Positions 16,424-24,651 of a stretch of 64,000 nt of DNA are shown piece after piece (the first letter of the stretch is position 1; each line of letters begins with the position of its first letter). Both the position numbers and the translations under genes were made by a program. This DNA is from GCA-003244245 sp035606945. GTDB lineage: Bacteria; Actinomycetota; Actinomycetes; Mycobacteriales; Pseudonocardiaceae. The stretch spans positions 5,485 through 69,484 of the forward strand of contig DATNDR010000021.1 in assembly GCA_035606945.1 (NCBI GenBank), read 5' to 3'. The notes beneath the pieces were generated by a model. It saw only the letters and a list, made by a program, of their open reading frames with translations. It made no database searches and was not told where the DNA came from.

Positions 16424-17146
16424 AACATCCCCCCTTCCTGAAGCAACCTACTGTTATACACCCGTGGTCAGAAATGCTCTAAGGCAACGCCGGATTTGTC
16501 GATTTCGGCCGGAAGAAATTTATTGCAGACTTGTGAGTTTTGCGTAGAAGAAAATAGCATTTGTGCAGGTCACGGCCAGGTTGGCCATGGGAAGAAATCT
16601 CTCCGCGTAGCGTGAACGGCGCCGACCGTAGGCGTCTGTGAACATGAATTTACTTGCCCGCCCCACCTGTTGCGCATCGAGTCGCACCCGCGTGAGCCGG
16701 GCCGAGGATACCGTGCTCCATCCGCCGCCTCATCTGTGGAACTTGACTACCCTGGCGCCTGAGACATACGTCTTGATCTTGAAGAGGCATGAACGCGCAA
16801 TGGGGTTTTTGCATGCGGATCAGGGATACTCCGTATGGGTTCACAGGTCGATCGTCGGCAAGCAACCGGTAAAAGCGACATGGCAAATATGTGCCAGCCC
16901 AGCTTCGACCGGACCAGGCAGACCGCACTGCCATCCGGCTGACGGTGGCGCGCCGGCCGATCCGGTAGCGCGCGAGCCGCAACCGCCACGATGTGTCGGT
17001 GTCCTCGTAGGGGCAGAACAATAAGGCCGGGACGCCACCGGTCAGCCGGGCTGGGACAGTCGGGTGGACCGCGCGCCAAGGAGGCGCCGGTACGCCGGTG
17101 GTGCCGGTAGTCGGGTCGCGTGCGCCGGGGGGCAGAATCGGGCGCC
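16424..17146. other. Gene-free region between the NB-ARC island and wbbL
   Basis: About 700 bp with no gene I can support. The part to 16618 is the control region of the second NB-ARC gene. The part from 16640 to 17040 has open frames on both strands (for example 16638-17024) with no family resemblance and poor ribosome sites. It may be decayed sequence at the island edge. The wbbL leader occupies the end. Confidence 0.4.
16454..16618 (-). promoter_or_regulatory. Upstream control region of the second NB-ARC gene
   Basis: Carries the same blocks as the first paralogue with spacing preserved to within one base: TTATACACCCG (16454-16464), GATTTGTC (16493-16500), TTTTGCGT (16538-16545), GAAATCTCTCC (16594-16604) and CGTGAACG (16611-16618). 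The sequence between blocks has diverged, so the blocks look selected. The minus-strand CGGGTGTATAAC is a probable -10 about 30 bp upstream of the start codon. Confidence 0.5.
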
Positions 17147-18028
17147 ATGCCCCCCAGTGACTCCTACGGTCAGGAACTGGCGGTCGTCACGGTGACGTAC
17201 TCGCCTGGCGACACGCTGGAAACGTTCCTGGATTCGGTCGTCAAGGCCACCAGCCGACCGGTGCGGGTATTGCTGGCCGACAACGGGTCCACCGACGGAG
17301 CGCCGGAGCGCGCGGCCCACCGCGACGGTGTGCAGCTGTTGCGGATCGGGGAGAACGTCGGATACGGCACTGCCGCTAACCGGGGTGTCGCCGAGTGGGG
17401 ACCCGAAGTGGGCTGGGTAGCGGTGGCCAATCCGGACATCGAATGGCACCCCGGTAGCCTCGACGACCTGCTCTCGGCCGCGCAGCGATGGCCCCGGGCG
17501 GGTGCATTGGGGCCGCTGATCCGCCAACCGGATGGGCAGGTCTACCCGTCCGCGCGGCTGCTGCCTGCCCTGGGCCGCGGCACCGGGCATGCGGTGTTCG
17601 GTCCCCTCTGGCCGGACAATCCGTGGACGGCAGCGTACCGCCAGTCCGACGCCGCGTTGGGTGAACGGACCGCGGAGTGGCTGTCCGGGTCGTGCCTGCT
17701 GTTGCGCCGGGCCGCCTTCGAGTCCGTCGGCGGGTTCGACACCCGATATTTCATGTACTTCGAGGATGTCGATCTCGGCGACCGGCTGGGTCGCGCCGGA
17801 TGGCTCAACGTCTACGTGCCCACAGCCGAGGTCACTCACATCGGCGGCCATGCCACCAGCCGAGTCGCCGGCCCGATGCTCGCTGAGCATCACCACAGCA
17901 CCTACCGGTACCTCGCCGACCGGCACCCAGGCCCGCTGTATGCGCCGCTGCGGCTGGCCCTGCGGGCCGGGCTGGCCACCCGGCTGCAGCTGCTGCGCCG
18001 CGCCGACCGACGCGGGGAGCGACGCTGA
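17147..18028 (+). CDS. wbbL: Rhamnosyltransferase WbbL (GT2), arabinogalactan linkage unit
   Basis: Predicted to transfer L-rhamnose from dTDP-rhamnose to decaprenyl-PP-GlcNAc, making the linker between peptidoglycan and galactan. About 293 residues with a GT2 fold: VVTVTYSPGDTLETFL, VLLADNGSTDGAPE, ENVGYGTAANRGV, VANPDIEWHPG (metal/nucleotide motif), WLSGSCLLLRRAAFESVGGFD and MYFEDVDLGDRL. These segments match mycobacterial WbbL closely. The ATG at 17147 is chosen; a GTG at 17120 would add nine residues. The donor is made by rmlB/rmlD about 10 kb upstream, separated here by the accessory island. Confidence 0.9.
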   Translation: MPPSDSYGQELAVVTVTYSPGDTLETFLDSVVKATSRPVRVLLADNGSTDGAPERAAHRDGVQLLRIGENVGYGTAANRGVAEWGPEVGWVAVANPDIEWHPGSLDDLLSAAQRWPRAGALGPLIRQPDGQVYPSARLLPALGRGTGHAVFGPLWPDNPWTAAYRQSDAALGERTAEWLSGSCLLLRRAAFESVGGFDTRYFMYFEDVDLGDRLGRAGWLNVYVPTAEVTHIGGHATSRVAGPMLAEHHHSTYRYLADRHPGPLYAPLRLALRAGLATRLQLLRRADRRGERR

Positions 18029-18269
18029 TACCGATAGGGCTTACCTGCCAGTCCGAAGGGACCTCCGTCTCGTCGGCGACAAGACCGTTCCCGCGCCCGG
18101 CAGTTACCTCATGAGCAGGTCCGGTGGCTGGGCGCACTGGTGGAAATCGGGGTAAAACGGGCTGCCGCAGCGACCCTTCGCGGTCAGCGCGCATCGCCGA
18201 GTGGCAGAGTCTTGCCCGTCGTACGCTGCGTGGTCGCCGCATGTGGTTTGGCCTTCGAGGAGTTCGCGC

Positions 18270-19376
18270 ATGGCGTCGTGTTTCGCTGCCGTGCCGGCGG
18301 CACCGCTACCCGGTGTCGAGGCCGTCGTGCTGGTCGGCGGCTTGGGTACCCGGATGCGGCCACTGACGCTGTCTGCGCCCAAGCCGATGCTGCCCACCGC
18401 GGGCGTGCCGTTGCTCACCCACCTGCTGGGCCGGATTCGCGCGGCTGGAGTGACGCACGTGGTCCTGGGAACGTCCTATCGCGCCGAGGTGTTCGCGACC
18501 CACTTCGGTGACGGGTCGGCACTGGGACTGAAGCTGGACTACGTCATCGAGCAAGAACCGCTGGGCACCGGCGGAGGAATCCGCAATGTCGCATCCGCGC
18601 TGACCGAGCCCGATGTGCTGGTGTTCAACGGAGATGTGCTGTCTGGTGTGGACCCGGCCGATGTGGTGCGTACCCACCGCCGGACGGAGGCGGACGTGAC
18701 GCTGCATCTGGTGCGGGTACCCGATCCGCGGGCCTTCGGCTGCGTGCCAACCAGCGCCGAGGGGCGGGTACTCGGCTTCCTCGAGAAAACCGACGACCCC
18801 CCGACCGACCTAATCAACGCCGGCTGCTACGTGTTTCGGCGGTCGGTCCTCGACTCCATCCCACCGGGGCGAGCGGTGTCGGTGGAGCGCGAGACCTTCC
18901 CGGGGCTGCTGGCGTCCGGGGCTCACCTGCACGCGCATGTGGATGCTTCGTACTGGCTGGACTTGGGCACGCCCGCGGCCTTCGTCCAGGGCTCCGCCGA
19001 CCTCGTTCGTGGTCTGGCGCCGTCTCCTGCACTTCCCGGGCCGGTGGGTGAGGCGTTGGTGCTGGCCGGTGCCACGGTGCACGCCGGCGCGCGGGTTGAG
19101 GGTGGTTCGGTGGTGGGTGCCGGTGCGGTGGTCCACCGCGGGGCGCAGGTACTCGGCTCGGTGCTGATGGATCGCGCTCAGGTCGGCCCGGGCGCCCACG
19201 TGCAATGCAGCGTGCTGGGTGCGGGCGCGCAGGTCGGCTCGCAGGCGGTGGTGCACGATGCAGTGATCGGCGACGACGCAGTGGTGGGAGCACGCTGCGA
19301 GCTGCGGGACGGGTTGCGGGTCTGGCCTGGAGTCGTACTGCCCGACGGGGGTATACGCTTTTCCGCCGATGTCTGA
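18270..19376 (+). CDS. Mannose-1-phosphate guanylyltransferase / NDP-sugar pyrophosphorylase family
   Basis: A 368-residue nucleotidyltransferase with the N-terminal signature VVLVGGLGTRMRPLTLSAPKPMLPTAG, EQEPLGTGGGIRNV and VFNGDVLSG, followed by a C-terminal left-handed beta-helix of hexapeptide-like repeats (GATVHAGARVEGGSVVGAGAV onward). By position it corresponds to the mycobacterial gene next to wbbL, annotated as GDP-mannose pyrophosphorylase; an alternative sugar substrate is possible. The ATG at 18270 has GAGGAG seven bases upstream; earlier in-frame codons are not conserved. The 3' end overlaps the next gene by eight bases. Confidence 0.85.
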   Translation: MASCFAAVPAAPLPGVEAVVLVGGLGTRMRPLTLSAPKPMLPTAGVPLLTHLLGRIRAAGVTHVVLGTSYRAEVFATHFGDGSALGLKLDYVIEQEPLGTGGGIRNVASALTEPDVLVFNGDVLSGVDPADVVRTHRRTEADVTLHLVRVPDPRAFGCVPTSAEGRVLGFLEKTDDPPTDLINAGCYVFRRSVLDSIPPGRAVSVERETFPGLLASGAHLHAHVDASYWLDLGTPAAFVQGSADLVRGLAPSPALPGPVGEALVLAGATVHAGARVEGGSVVGAGAVVHRGAQVLGSVLMDRAQVGPGAHVQCSVLGAGAQVGSQAVVHDAVIGDDAVVGARCELRDGLRVWPGVVLPDGGIRFSADV

Positions 19377-20271
19377 GAGCCGGTTGTGGAAGCCGCAGTA
19401 CCCGCTGGATCTTCGGGCAGTGCTGGCTCCACTGCGCCGCGGCCGGGGCGATCCCACGATGCGGGTGGACGCCGACGGGTCGGTGTGGCGCGCGGGCACG
19501 ACCCCGGCTGGTGCGGTGACCTTGGTGCTCCGCCGCGACTCCGCCGGCGCCGTGCACGCCACCGGATGGGGTCCGGGGGCGCAGTGGGCGCTGGACGGCC
19601 TACCCGCACTGCTCGGTGCCGAGGACGACGACAGTGCTTTCGTGCCCCATCATCCCTTGGTCTCGCAGGCCCGCTGCCGGATGCCGGGCTTGCGCCTGGG
19701 TGCGACCCGACGGGTCTGGGACGTGCTGGTACCTGCCGTCCTGGAGCAGAAGGTCACCGGCGTCGAAGCGCGGCGATCATGGCGCGAATTGTGCTGGCGT
19801 TTCGGGCAACCAGCGCCCGGTCCCGGTGCGCTGCGGGTGCCACCGACTCCGTCGGCGGTGCGCGCCATCCCGGATTGGGAGTGGCACCGTGCAGGTGTCG
19901 ATCATTCACGGCGCCGGGCCCTGCTCGCGGCGGCCGCGGTAGCGCACCGGCTGGAAGCGGCGGTGGTACTGACCGGAAAGGCTGGCCGTGATCTGCTGTG
20001 CAAGGTTCCCGGCATCGGTATCTGGACGGCTGCCGAGGTGGCTCAGCGGGCGTGGTCAGATGCTGACGCGGTGAGCGTTGGCGACTACCACATTCCGTCC
20101 CTGATCGGTTACGCGCTCGTCGGTCGAGCTTTGGACGACGCGGGGATGCTCGAAATCCTGGCGCCCTATGCGCCGCAGCGGCATCGAGCGGTGCGCTACA
20201 TCGAGGCTTCCGGATTCCGGCGTCCCCGCTTCGGTCCCCGGTTCAGTCCTCGCGACTACCGCGCGATGTGA
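19369..20271 (+). CDS. AlkA-like DNA-3-methyladenine glycosylase (HhH-GPD family)
   Basis: A 300-residue predicted DNA base-excision glycosylase. It has a partly degenerate N-terminal region, then LVPAVLEQKVTGVEARRSWREL. A helix-hairpin-helix LLCKVPGIGIWTAAEVAQRA follows, and the catalytic Asp lies in DAVSVGDYHIPSLIGY. The C-terminus is Arg-rich (FRRPRFGPRFSPRDYRAM). Its ATG overlaps the preceding gene by eight bases (ATGTCTGA), indicating coupling with the nucleotidyltransferase gene. Confidence 0.85.
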   Translation: MSESRLWKPQYPLDLRAVLAPLRRGRGDPTMRVDADGSVWRAGTTPAGAVTLVLRRDSAGAVHATGWGPGAQWALDGLPALLGAEDDDSAFVPHHPLVSQARCRMPGLRLGATRRVWDVLVPAVLEQKVTGVEARRSWRELCWRFGQPAPGPGALRVPPTPSAVRAIPDWEWHRAGVDHSRRRALLAAAAVAHRLEAAVVLTGKAGRDLLCKVPGIGIWTAAEVAQRAWSDADAVSVGDYHIPSLIGYALVGRALDDAGMLEILAPYAPQRHRAVRYIEASGFRRPRFGPRFSPRDYRAM

Positions 20272-20302
20272 GCACCAGGGCGCGTCTTGTCGGGTGGCAC
20301 AT

Positions 20303-20638
20303 TCACTTGCGTCGGCCAAATAACCGGTAACCGGTCTGGGAGCTTGCGGAGTAGTCGCGGTGCCGACCACGGCCGTCTGTCTGGGTGGGAAAAGCGGTAA
20401 CACGCGGAGACGAGTCACGCTCGACGCGGAGCACGGCTGCCTCGCAGGAGGAACAGCGTCGGCCTGGAGGACAGATCATGGACGCCACGTTGACGGTGGC
20501 CCCACAAAGGGCCGTGTATCGACCGGCGCCAGCGGATATTCCGATTGCCATATCGTCGTCTTTGATGGCATGATCTATATGTTCGAAGCCACAGGTAAAC
20601 CACATCAAGAATGGTCCTCGACTTCTCGCATAGCTCAT
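20303..20638 (-). CDS. Small Cys-rich hypothetical protein, possible zinc ribbon
   Basis: A 111-residue protein with a central YTALCGATVNVASMICPPGR segment followed by RCSSCEAAVLRVERD. The ALCG...PPGR-x-C-x-x-C pattern recalls small actinobacterial hypothetical proteins likely to bind zinc. Two starts are possible: ATG 20638 (AAGGA upstream) or ATG 20605 (GAGGA nine bases upstream), the latter giving 100 residues. The C-terminal 35 residues are basic and low in complexity. It stands alone, convergent with the glycosylase gene. Function unknown. Confidence 0.5.
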   Translation of the reverse strand: MSYARSRGPFLMWFTCGFEHIDHAIKDDDMAIGISAGAGRYTALCGATVNVASMICPPGRRCSSCEAAVLRVERDSSPRVTAFPTQTDGRGRHRDYSASSQTGYRLFGRRK

Positions 20639-21088
20639 ATCTACGTATCCTTTTTGGCCGGCATCATTGTCAGCTAACCGCGCATCGGGCTAAATATTCA
20701 TTTCTCATGGCGCTGTCCAGGCTATTCGGCCACACGATGGTCAGCCCGAGATGGTTTAGCCCAAGATGGCTAACAGAGCAACCTCCCGGTCACGGCGAAG
20801 CCAGCGGCTCGGATGGCCGTTGCGAACGTCGCCGCCATTGGTCGACGCCTTTCCCTGAGTGGACGCTTTTCATTGTTAAGTAACACTGCCATTCTCCGAT
20901 AACTCTGCGCAACCATTTTGAAAGGTAAAATCTAGCATGCGCAGATGCAGAGGTCAATGCACGTGCAATTGCATTCGCAAGAACCAGACTCGTCACGGAG
21001 AAGCGAAGCTGACCGCTACGGACAGTATCGAAAAGGGTTGCCGCCGCGGTTCGCCGAGCTCGGGCGGCCGCGGGCTCACACTGGGAGG
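20639..21088. other. Lower-GC stretch without a recognisable gene
   Basis: This region is clearly more AT-rich than its surroundings and has short frames on both strands with no family resemblance. A small direct repeat occurs at 20744-20775, where AGCCC(G/A)AGATGG appears twice. It probably holds the promoter of the small minus-strand gene ending at 20303 and the decayed leader of the transporter remnant. Confidence 0.35.
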
Positions 21089-21758
21089 ATGGGACGTTGG
21101 GCGCTTCGGCGTAGCGGCCTGCTACGGCTGGCGCTGCTCGCTGATCTGGGGATCCAGCTTTGTCTGGATCAAGATCGGATTGCGAGCCTTCACGCCGATG
21201 CAAGTGGCGTTCCTGCGATTGCTGTTCGCCGCCGGCGTGCTTGGTGTGATCTGCCGGCTGCGCGGCTTGCGGATGCCGCGGGAGCCGGTGGTGTGGGCGC
21301 ACAGCGTCATCGTGCTCGGAGTATTCGGCACCGGCATCGCCTACATCCTGAACTACCGGCTCATCGCGGATGACGGCCCGATCGTGGCCTCCACCGTCAC
21401 CTACCTGATCCCGGTGGTCGCAATCCTGTTCGGGGTGGCCGTACTCGGCGAATCGCTGAACCTACGGGTGCTGGCTGGAATGGTCGTGGTTCTCGCCGGC
21501 GTCGGACTGGTCCGGCGCACTCGCCCGCCCGTGCCCGTCGCTGTCCCCGAGACATCCCAGCTGGGTACGCCAGCGTCCCAGAGACATATCGGGGCCACGA
21601 CGGGGCCGATAAGCCCGATATGTCTCCATGTCAGGCTAGCGGCGCAGAGAGGCTGCCGGACGGCGAGGGGCAGGCTGTGGTGTTCCACGCCGAGCCCGGC
21701 TCGCCGCCCGACACGGCATTACGGACGGCAGATCAGCCGGGCGACACCGGACCCATGA
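21089..21758 (+). pseudogene. EamA/DMT-family transporter remnant with frameshift and internal deletion
   Basis: The sequence starts at ATG 21089 (GGGAGG just upstream) with MGRWALRRSGLLRLALLA in one frame. It continues one frame over with LIWGSSFVWIKIGLRAFTP, so there is a frameshift near 21145. The N-terminal part of EamA domain 1 (to PREPVVWAH) then joins directly to the end of EamA domain 2 (VLGVFGTGIAYILNYRLIADDGP ... LAGVGLVRR). About half of a normal 300-residue, ten-helix transporter is missing. After about 21525 the frame runs through a palindromic element and unrelated sequence to a stop at 21758. It is unlikely to make a functional exporter. Confidence 0.8.
21573..21635. repeat. 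Palindromic element, copy B (diverged left end, 20-nt loop)
   Basis: AGACATATCGGG (21582-21593) pairs with CCCGATATGTCT (21614-21625) across a 20-nt loop (21594-21613). The right arm continues CCATGTCAGG as in other copies; the left outer part is diverged. It sits at the 3' end of the transporter remnant and is translated in that frame as RHIG...SPICLHV, the same frame as the copy in comF. Confidence 0.85.
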
Positions 21759-22506
21759 TCGAAAATGTGGCCCCCTGGGGATCGGTGATCGAAGCCATCC
21801 GGCCGTAGGGAGTGTCGTGGGGTCCGCTGAGCACTGTCGCGCCCCGCTCAGTGGCCGCGGTTACCGCGGCATCGGCGTCGGCGACCATGAAGTAGGCCAT
21901 CCAGTGCGGCGGCGTCCCCGGTGGCCGGGAGCTCAACGCGCCCATGCCACCGAGCGGATCGCCGCCCCGATGGAAGGTCGTGTACTCCGAGCCGGCGCCC
22001 TCGACAGACTGGTATGAGTAGCCGAATACCGCAGCGTAGAACTGCCTGCCCGCGTCGGGATCGGGTACTGCGGCTTCGTTCCACACCAGCGATCCGGGCT
22101 CGTTGTAGACCTCAGCGCCGATGTGGCCTCCGGCCTGCCACACCCCGAACACGGTGCCCTGCGCGTCCAGCGCGATGCACATCCGGCCGGCACCGGGCAC
22201 GTCGAAGGGACCGGCGAGGACCTTGCCGCCATTGTCGACGATCTGCTGCGCGCTGCTGTCGACGTCGTCGCTGGCGAGGTAGGTCGTCCACGCCTGCGGC
22301 TGGTCCGGACTCTGCTGTGGGCTGATGCCCGCTGCTGGGTGGCCGTCGCGTTGACACATCTGATAGTGGCCGAACTCCTCGCCGCTATCGGTATAGGTCC
22401 ACCCGAGGACGGCGGCGTAGAACTCCTTGGCGGCGTCGACGTCGGGAACGGCGAGGTCGACCCAGCACGGAGTGCCTGCGGGCCAGGGGGCGGTACGGAT
22501 CGGCAT
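21733..22506 (-). CDS. Two-domain VOC (glyoxalase/bleomycin-resistance fold) protein
   Basis: A 257-residue protein made of two vicinal-oxygen-chelate domains. Domain 1 begins APWPAGTPCWVDLAVPDVDAAKEFYAAVLGW, domain 2 LVWNEAAVPDPDAGRQFYAAVFGY; each ends with a D-P-Q-G-A or D-A-Q-G-T motif. The layout and sequence resemble the mycobacterial 27-kDa antigen Rv0577/CFP30B, so a role with reactive carbonyls or small ligands is possible, but the substrate is unknown. The ATG at 22506 has AGGAGG five bases upstream; the upstream in-frame extension lacks support. It is divergent from the methyltransferase gene. Confidence 0.85.
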   Translation of the reverse strand: MPIRTAPWPAGTPCWVDLAVPDVDAAKEFYAAVLGWTYTDSGEEFGHYQMCQRDGHPAAGISPQQSPDQPQAWTTYLASDDVDSSAQQIVDNGGKVLAGPFDVPGAGRMCIALDAQGTVFGVWQAGGHIGAEVYNEPGSLVWNEAAVPDPDAGRQFYAAVFGYSYQSVEGAGSEYTTFHRGGDPLGGMGALSSRPPGTPPHWMAYFMVADADAAVTAATERGATVLSGPHDTPYGRMASITDPQGATFSIMGPVSPG

Positions 22507-22646
22507 GAGAACCTCCTTGGTTGGTCGCGGGCTCAGCCAAGCACGTGACTCTGACACTTTCGGCTAACTCCCCCCGCCGCTACCGTGAGAGTGGGTCACT
22601 CCGGTGAACATCCGACAGGCATAGGTGCGGTCGAGACGGGGTCAGG

Positions 22647-23705
22647 ATGGCAGTTGGCGAGGCATCGGCCCCAGTCCCCGCCTCGGCGGAGCCACCCCCC
22701 GCGATCACGATGCTCCAGTTGACCCTCGGTGCTCTGGTGTCCCAGGCGATCAGCGTGATAGCCAGGCTCGGCGTCGCGGACACGCTGGCCTCCGGACCGC
22801 GGCAGGTCGATGAGATCGCCGGCCTGGTCGGTGCGCATGGCCCGGCGCTGTACCGGATGCTGCGCGCACTCGGTGATGTTGGAGTCGTCACCGAGCTGGA
22901 GAACCGGCAATTCGTCCTGACCCCACTTGGCGAGCTGCTGCGCAGCGACGTGCCCGGCTCGCTGCGCGGCTGGGCGACCATGGTCGGCATGCCGTTTCAC
23001 CGTTACCCATGGACCGACCTGTACGAGACGGTCCGCACCGGGAAATCGGCGTTTGACCGGGTCCACGGCAAGGAGGTCTTCGAGTATCTGGGCGAGCACC
23101 CCGAAGACGCGGCGATCTTCGATGCCGCCATGACCTCCATGTCCACCGCGGAGACGGCCAGCATCGTCAAGGCGTACGACTTCAGCCGGTTCCGCACCAT
23201 TGTTGATGTCGGGGGCGGGCGCGGCGGCCTGCTCGCCGCAATCCTGTCCGCCAATCCGCATCTTGAAGGAGTGCTCTTCGACGTCGCGACGGTGGTGGCC
23301 GAGTCCGGCGACGAACTGTCGGGTGCGGAGGTCGTGGACCGCTGCCAGGTGGTGAGCGGGGACTTCTTCGAATCGGTACCGGAAGGTGGCGATGCCTACC
23401 TGTTGAGCAACATCATCCATGACTGGGACGACGACCGTGCCGCGCAGATTCTGGGTCGCTGCCGTGCCGCGATGGGCGATTCCGCCTGCGTGCTGCTCGC
23501 GGAGGTCGTGCTGCCGGAAGGTCGGGAGCCGTCGATGGGCAAGCTCGTAGATCTGGAGATGCTCGTGATGACCTCAGGTGGCCGCCAGCGCACTGAAGCG
23601 GAGTTCCGCGTGTTGCTCGGCCGGGCGGGGCTTCGCCTGACCCGCATCGTGCCCAGTGCCGGCACGGTCAGTCTCGTCGAGGCGGTGCCCGACTCGTCGA
23701 AGTGA
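22647..23705 (+). CDS. SAM-dependent O-methyltransferase, winged-helix dimerisation type
   Basis: A 352-residue small-molecule O-methyltransferase. The N-terminal half is a winged-helix dimerisation domain (LTLGALVSQAISVIARLGVADTL, ALYRMLRALGDVGVV). The C-terminal Rossmann domain carries the SAM motif IVDVGGGRGGLLAAIL, followed by LFDVATVV, VSGDFFESVP, YLLSNIIHDWDDDRAAQIL (catalytic His-Asp region) and LLAEVVLPEG. Relatives methylate secondary metabolites such as polyketides or carotenoids. No biosynthetic cluster surrounds it, so the substrate is not predictable. The ribosome site (GTCAGG) is weak. Confidence 0.85.
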   Translation: MAVGEASAPVPASAEPPPAITMLQLTLGALVSQAISVIARLGVADTLASGPRQVDEIAGLVGAHGPALYRMLRALGDVGVVTELENRQFVLTPLGELLRSDVPGSLRGWATMVGMPFHRYPWTDLYETVRTGKSAFDRVHGKEVFEYLGEHPEDAAIFDAAMTSMSTAETASIVKAYDFSRFRTIVDVGGGRGGLLAAILSANPHLEGVLFDVATVVAESGDELSGAEVVDRCQVVSGDFFESVPEGGDAYLLSNIIHDWDDDRAAQILGRCRAAMGDSACVLLAEVVLPEGREPSMGKLVDLEMLVMTSGGRQRTEAEFRVLLGRAGLRLTRIVPSAGTVSLVEAVPDSSK

Positions 23706-23716
23706 TCACGTGCGGT

Positions 23717-24049
23717 TCACGGTCGAGGCGCGTACATGATGACGGCGACGCCCAGCAGGCAGGTTCCCGCTCCGAGGTAGTCCCACCGATCAGGGTGGAA
23801 CTTGTCCACGATCACGCCCCAGATCAGCGAACCGGCCACAAAGATCCCACCGTAGGCGGCCAGAATCCGGCCGAAGTGCGGATCAGGCTGGAAAGAGACG
23901 ATGAACCCGTAGCACCCGAGCGCGACGGCGCCCGCGGCGATCCACGCCAGGCCGCGGTGTTCTCGCCAGCCCTGCCAGACCAGCCAGGCGCCGCCGATCT
24001 CCGCGACCGCGGCAACCCCGAACAACATCAACGACCGAACCACGCTCAC
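23717..24049 (-). CDS. YnfA/UPF0060 family small membrane protein
   Basis: A 110-residue protein with about four membrane helices, of the UPF0060 (YnfA) group distantly related to small multidrug-resistance transporters. Family features: LMLFGVAAVAEIGGAWLVW, AYGGIFVAGSLIWGVIVDK and RWDYLGAGTCLLGVAVIMY. Start choice is uncertain: GTG 24049 lies four bases after GGAGG, and GTG 24043 ten bases after it. The leader immediately upstream is the left arm of palindromic element copy C, so a strong hairpin abuts the ribosome site. It follows the NUDIX gene on the same strand. Confidence 0.8.
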   Translation of the reverse strand: MSVVRSLMLFGVAAVAEIGGAWLVWQGWREHRGLAWIAAGAVALGCYGFIVSFQPDPHFGRILAAYGGIFVAGSLIWGVIVDKFHPDRWDYLGAGTCLLGVAVIMYAPRP

Positions 24050-24056
24050 GATCCCT

Positions 24057-24121
24057 CCCCGATATGGAGACATAACGGGTTGATGGCCCCCTAACGAGCC
24101 CGGTATGTCTCCATAACGGGG
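24057..24121. repeat. Palindromic element, copy C (23-bp arms, 19-nt loop)
   Basis: The left arm (24057-24079) and right arm (24099-24121) pair over 23 bp with two mismatches; the loop is 19 nt. The right arm lies in the last codons of the NUDIX gene, whose stop codon is in the loop. The left arm ends next to the ynfA ribosome site. The core sequence TATGGAGACAT identifies it as the same family as copies A, B and D. Confidence 0.85.
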
Positions 24122-24645
24122 ACCAGGAGGGCTACGTCGGGGGGGAGGGAATGGGTGGGCCACCAGGCTAGGTCGACGGACTCTGAGCTGATCACCGGCG
24201 TTGCGCCGGGTGGGGCGTGGAGCAGGAAGCGGACATCGAAGTGTCTCGTGGGCACCCCCAGCGAGCAGGTGATCGGGTGCACGTCCAGATGTAGCGGCCG
24301 CGGATCGATCTCCAGATCGTCGATACCGGATTCCTCGGTTGCCTCCCGCAGCGCTGCCGCGGCGAGTCCGGCGTCACCCTCCTCGCAGTGCCCGCCGAGC
24401 TGTATCCAACGCCCGACCCGGCGATGCAGGGTGAGCAGCACCTGGGTGCCGTCGTGCGAGACCACCACGGCTGAAGCCGTCAGATGGCCCGGTACGCACG
24501 ACCGCGCGCAGGCGTCCGGGCGGGCCGCGAGGAAGCCGAGAAACGCCTGACACAGCGCCCGCTGCCCAGGGTCGTCGGCTGACCAGCCGGACAAGGTCCG
24601 CACCGCATCGGCATGCACGGCGGCATTCGCGCTAGTGATCATCAC
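24091..24645 (-). CDS. NUDIX hydrolase
   Basis: A 184-residue NUDIX protein. The box is complete: GHCEEGDAGLAAAALREATEESGI fits G-x5-E-x7-R-E-U-x-E-E-x-G-U, so hydrolysis of a nucleoside diphosphate derivative is expected; the substrate is unknown. It begins six bases after the end of fbiB on the same strand and is probably cotranscribed with the F420 genes. Its last eight residues before the stop (VMETYRAR) are encoded by the right arm of a palindromic element, and the stop codon lies in the element loop, so the original C-terminus was probably replaced. Confidence 0.85.
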   Translation of the reverse strand: MMITSANAAVHADAVRTLSGWSADDPGQRALCQAFLGFLAARPDACARSCVPGHLTASAVVVSHDGTQVLLTLHRRVGRWIQLGGHCEEGDAGLAAAALREATEESGIDDLEIDPRPLHLDVHPITCSLGVPTRHFDVRFLLHAPPGATPVISSESVDLAWWPTHSLPPDVALLVPVMETYRAR

Positions 24646-24651
24646 GGTGGA

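Noticed and set aside
16638..17024. Candidate genes on either strand between the second NB-ARC gene and wbbL.
   Set aside because: Both strands are open over similar lengths, neither has a good ribosome site or recognisable motif.
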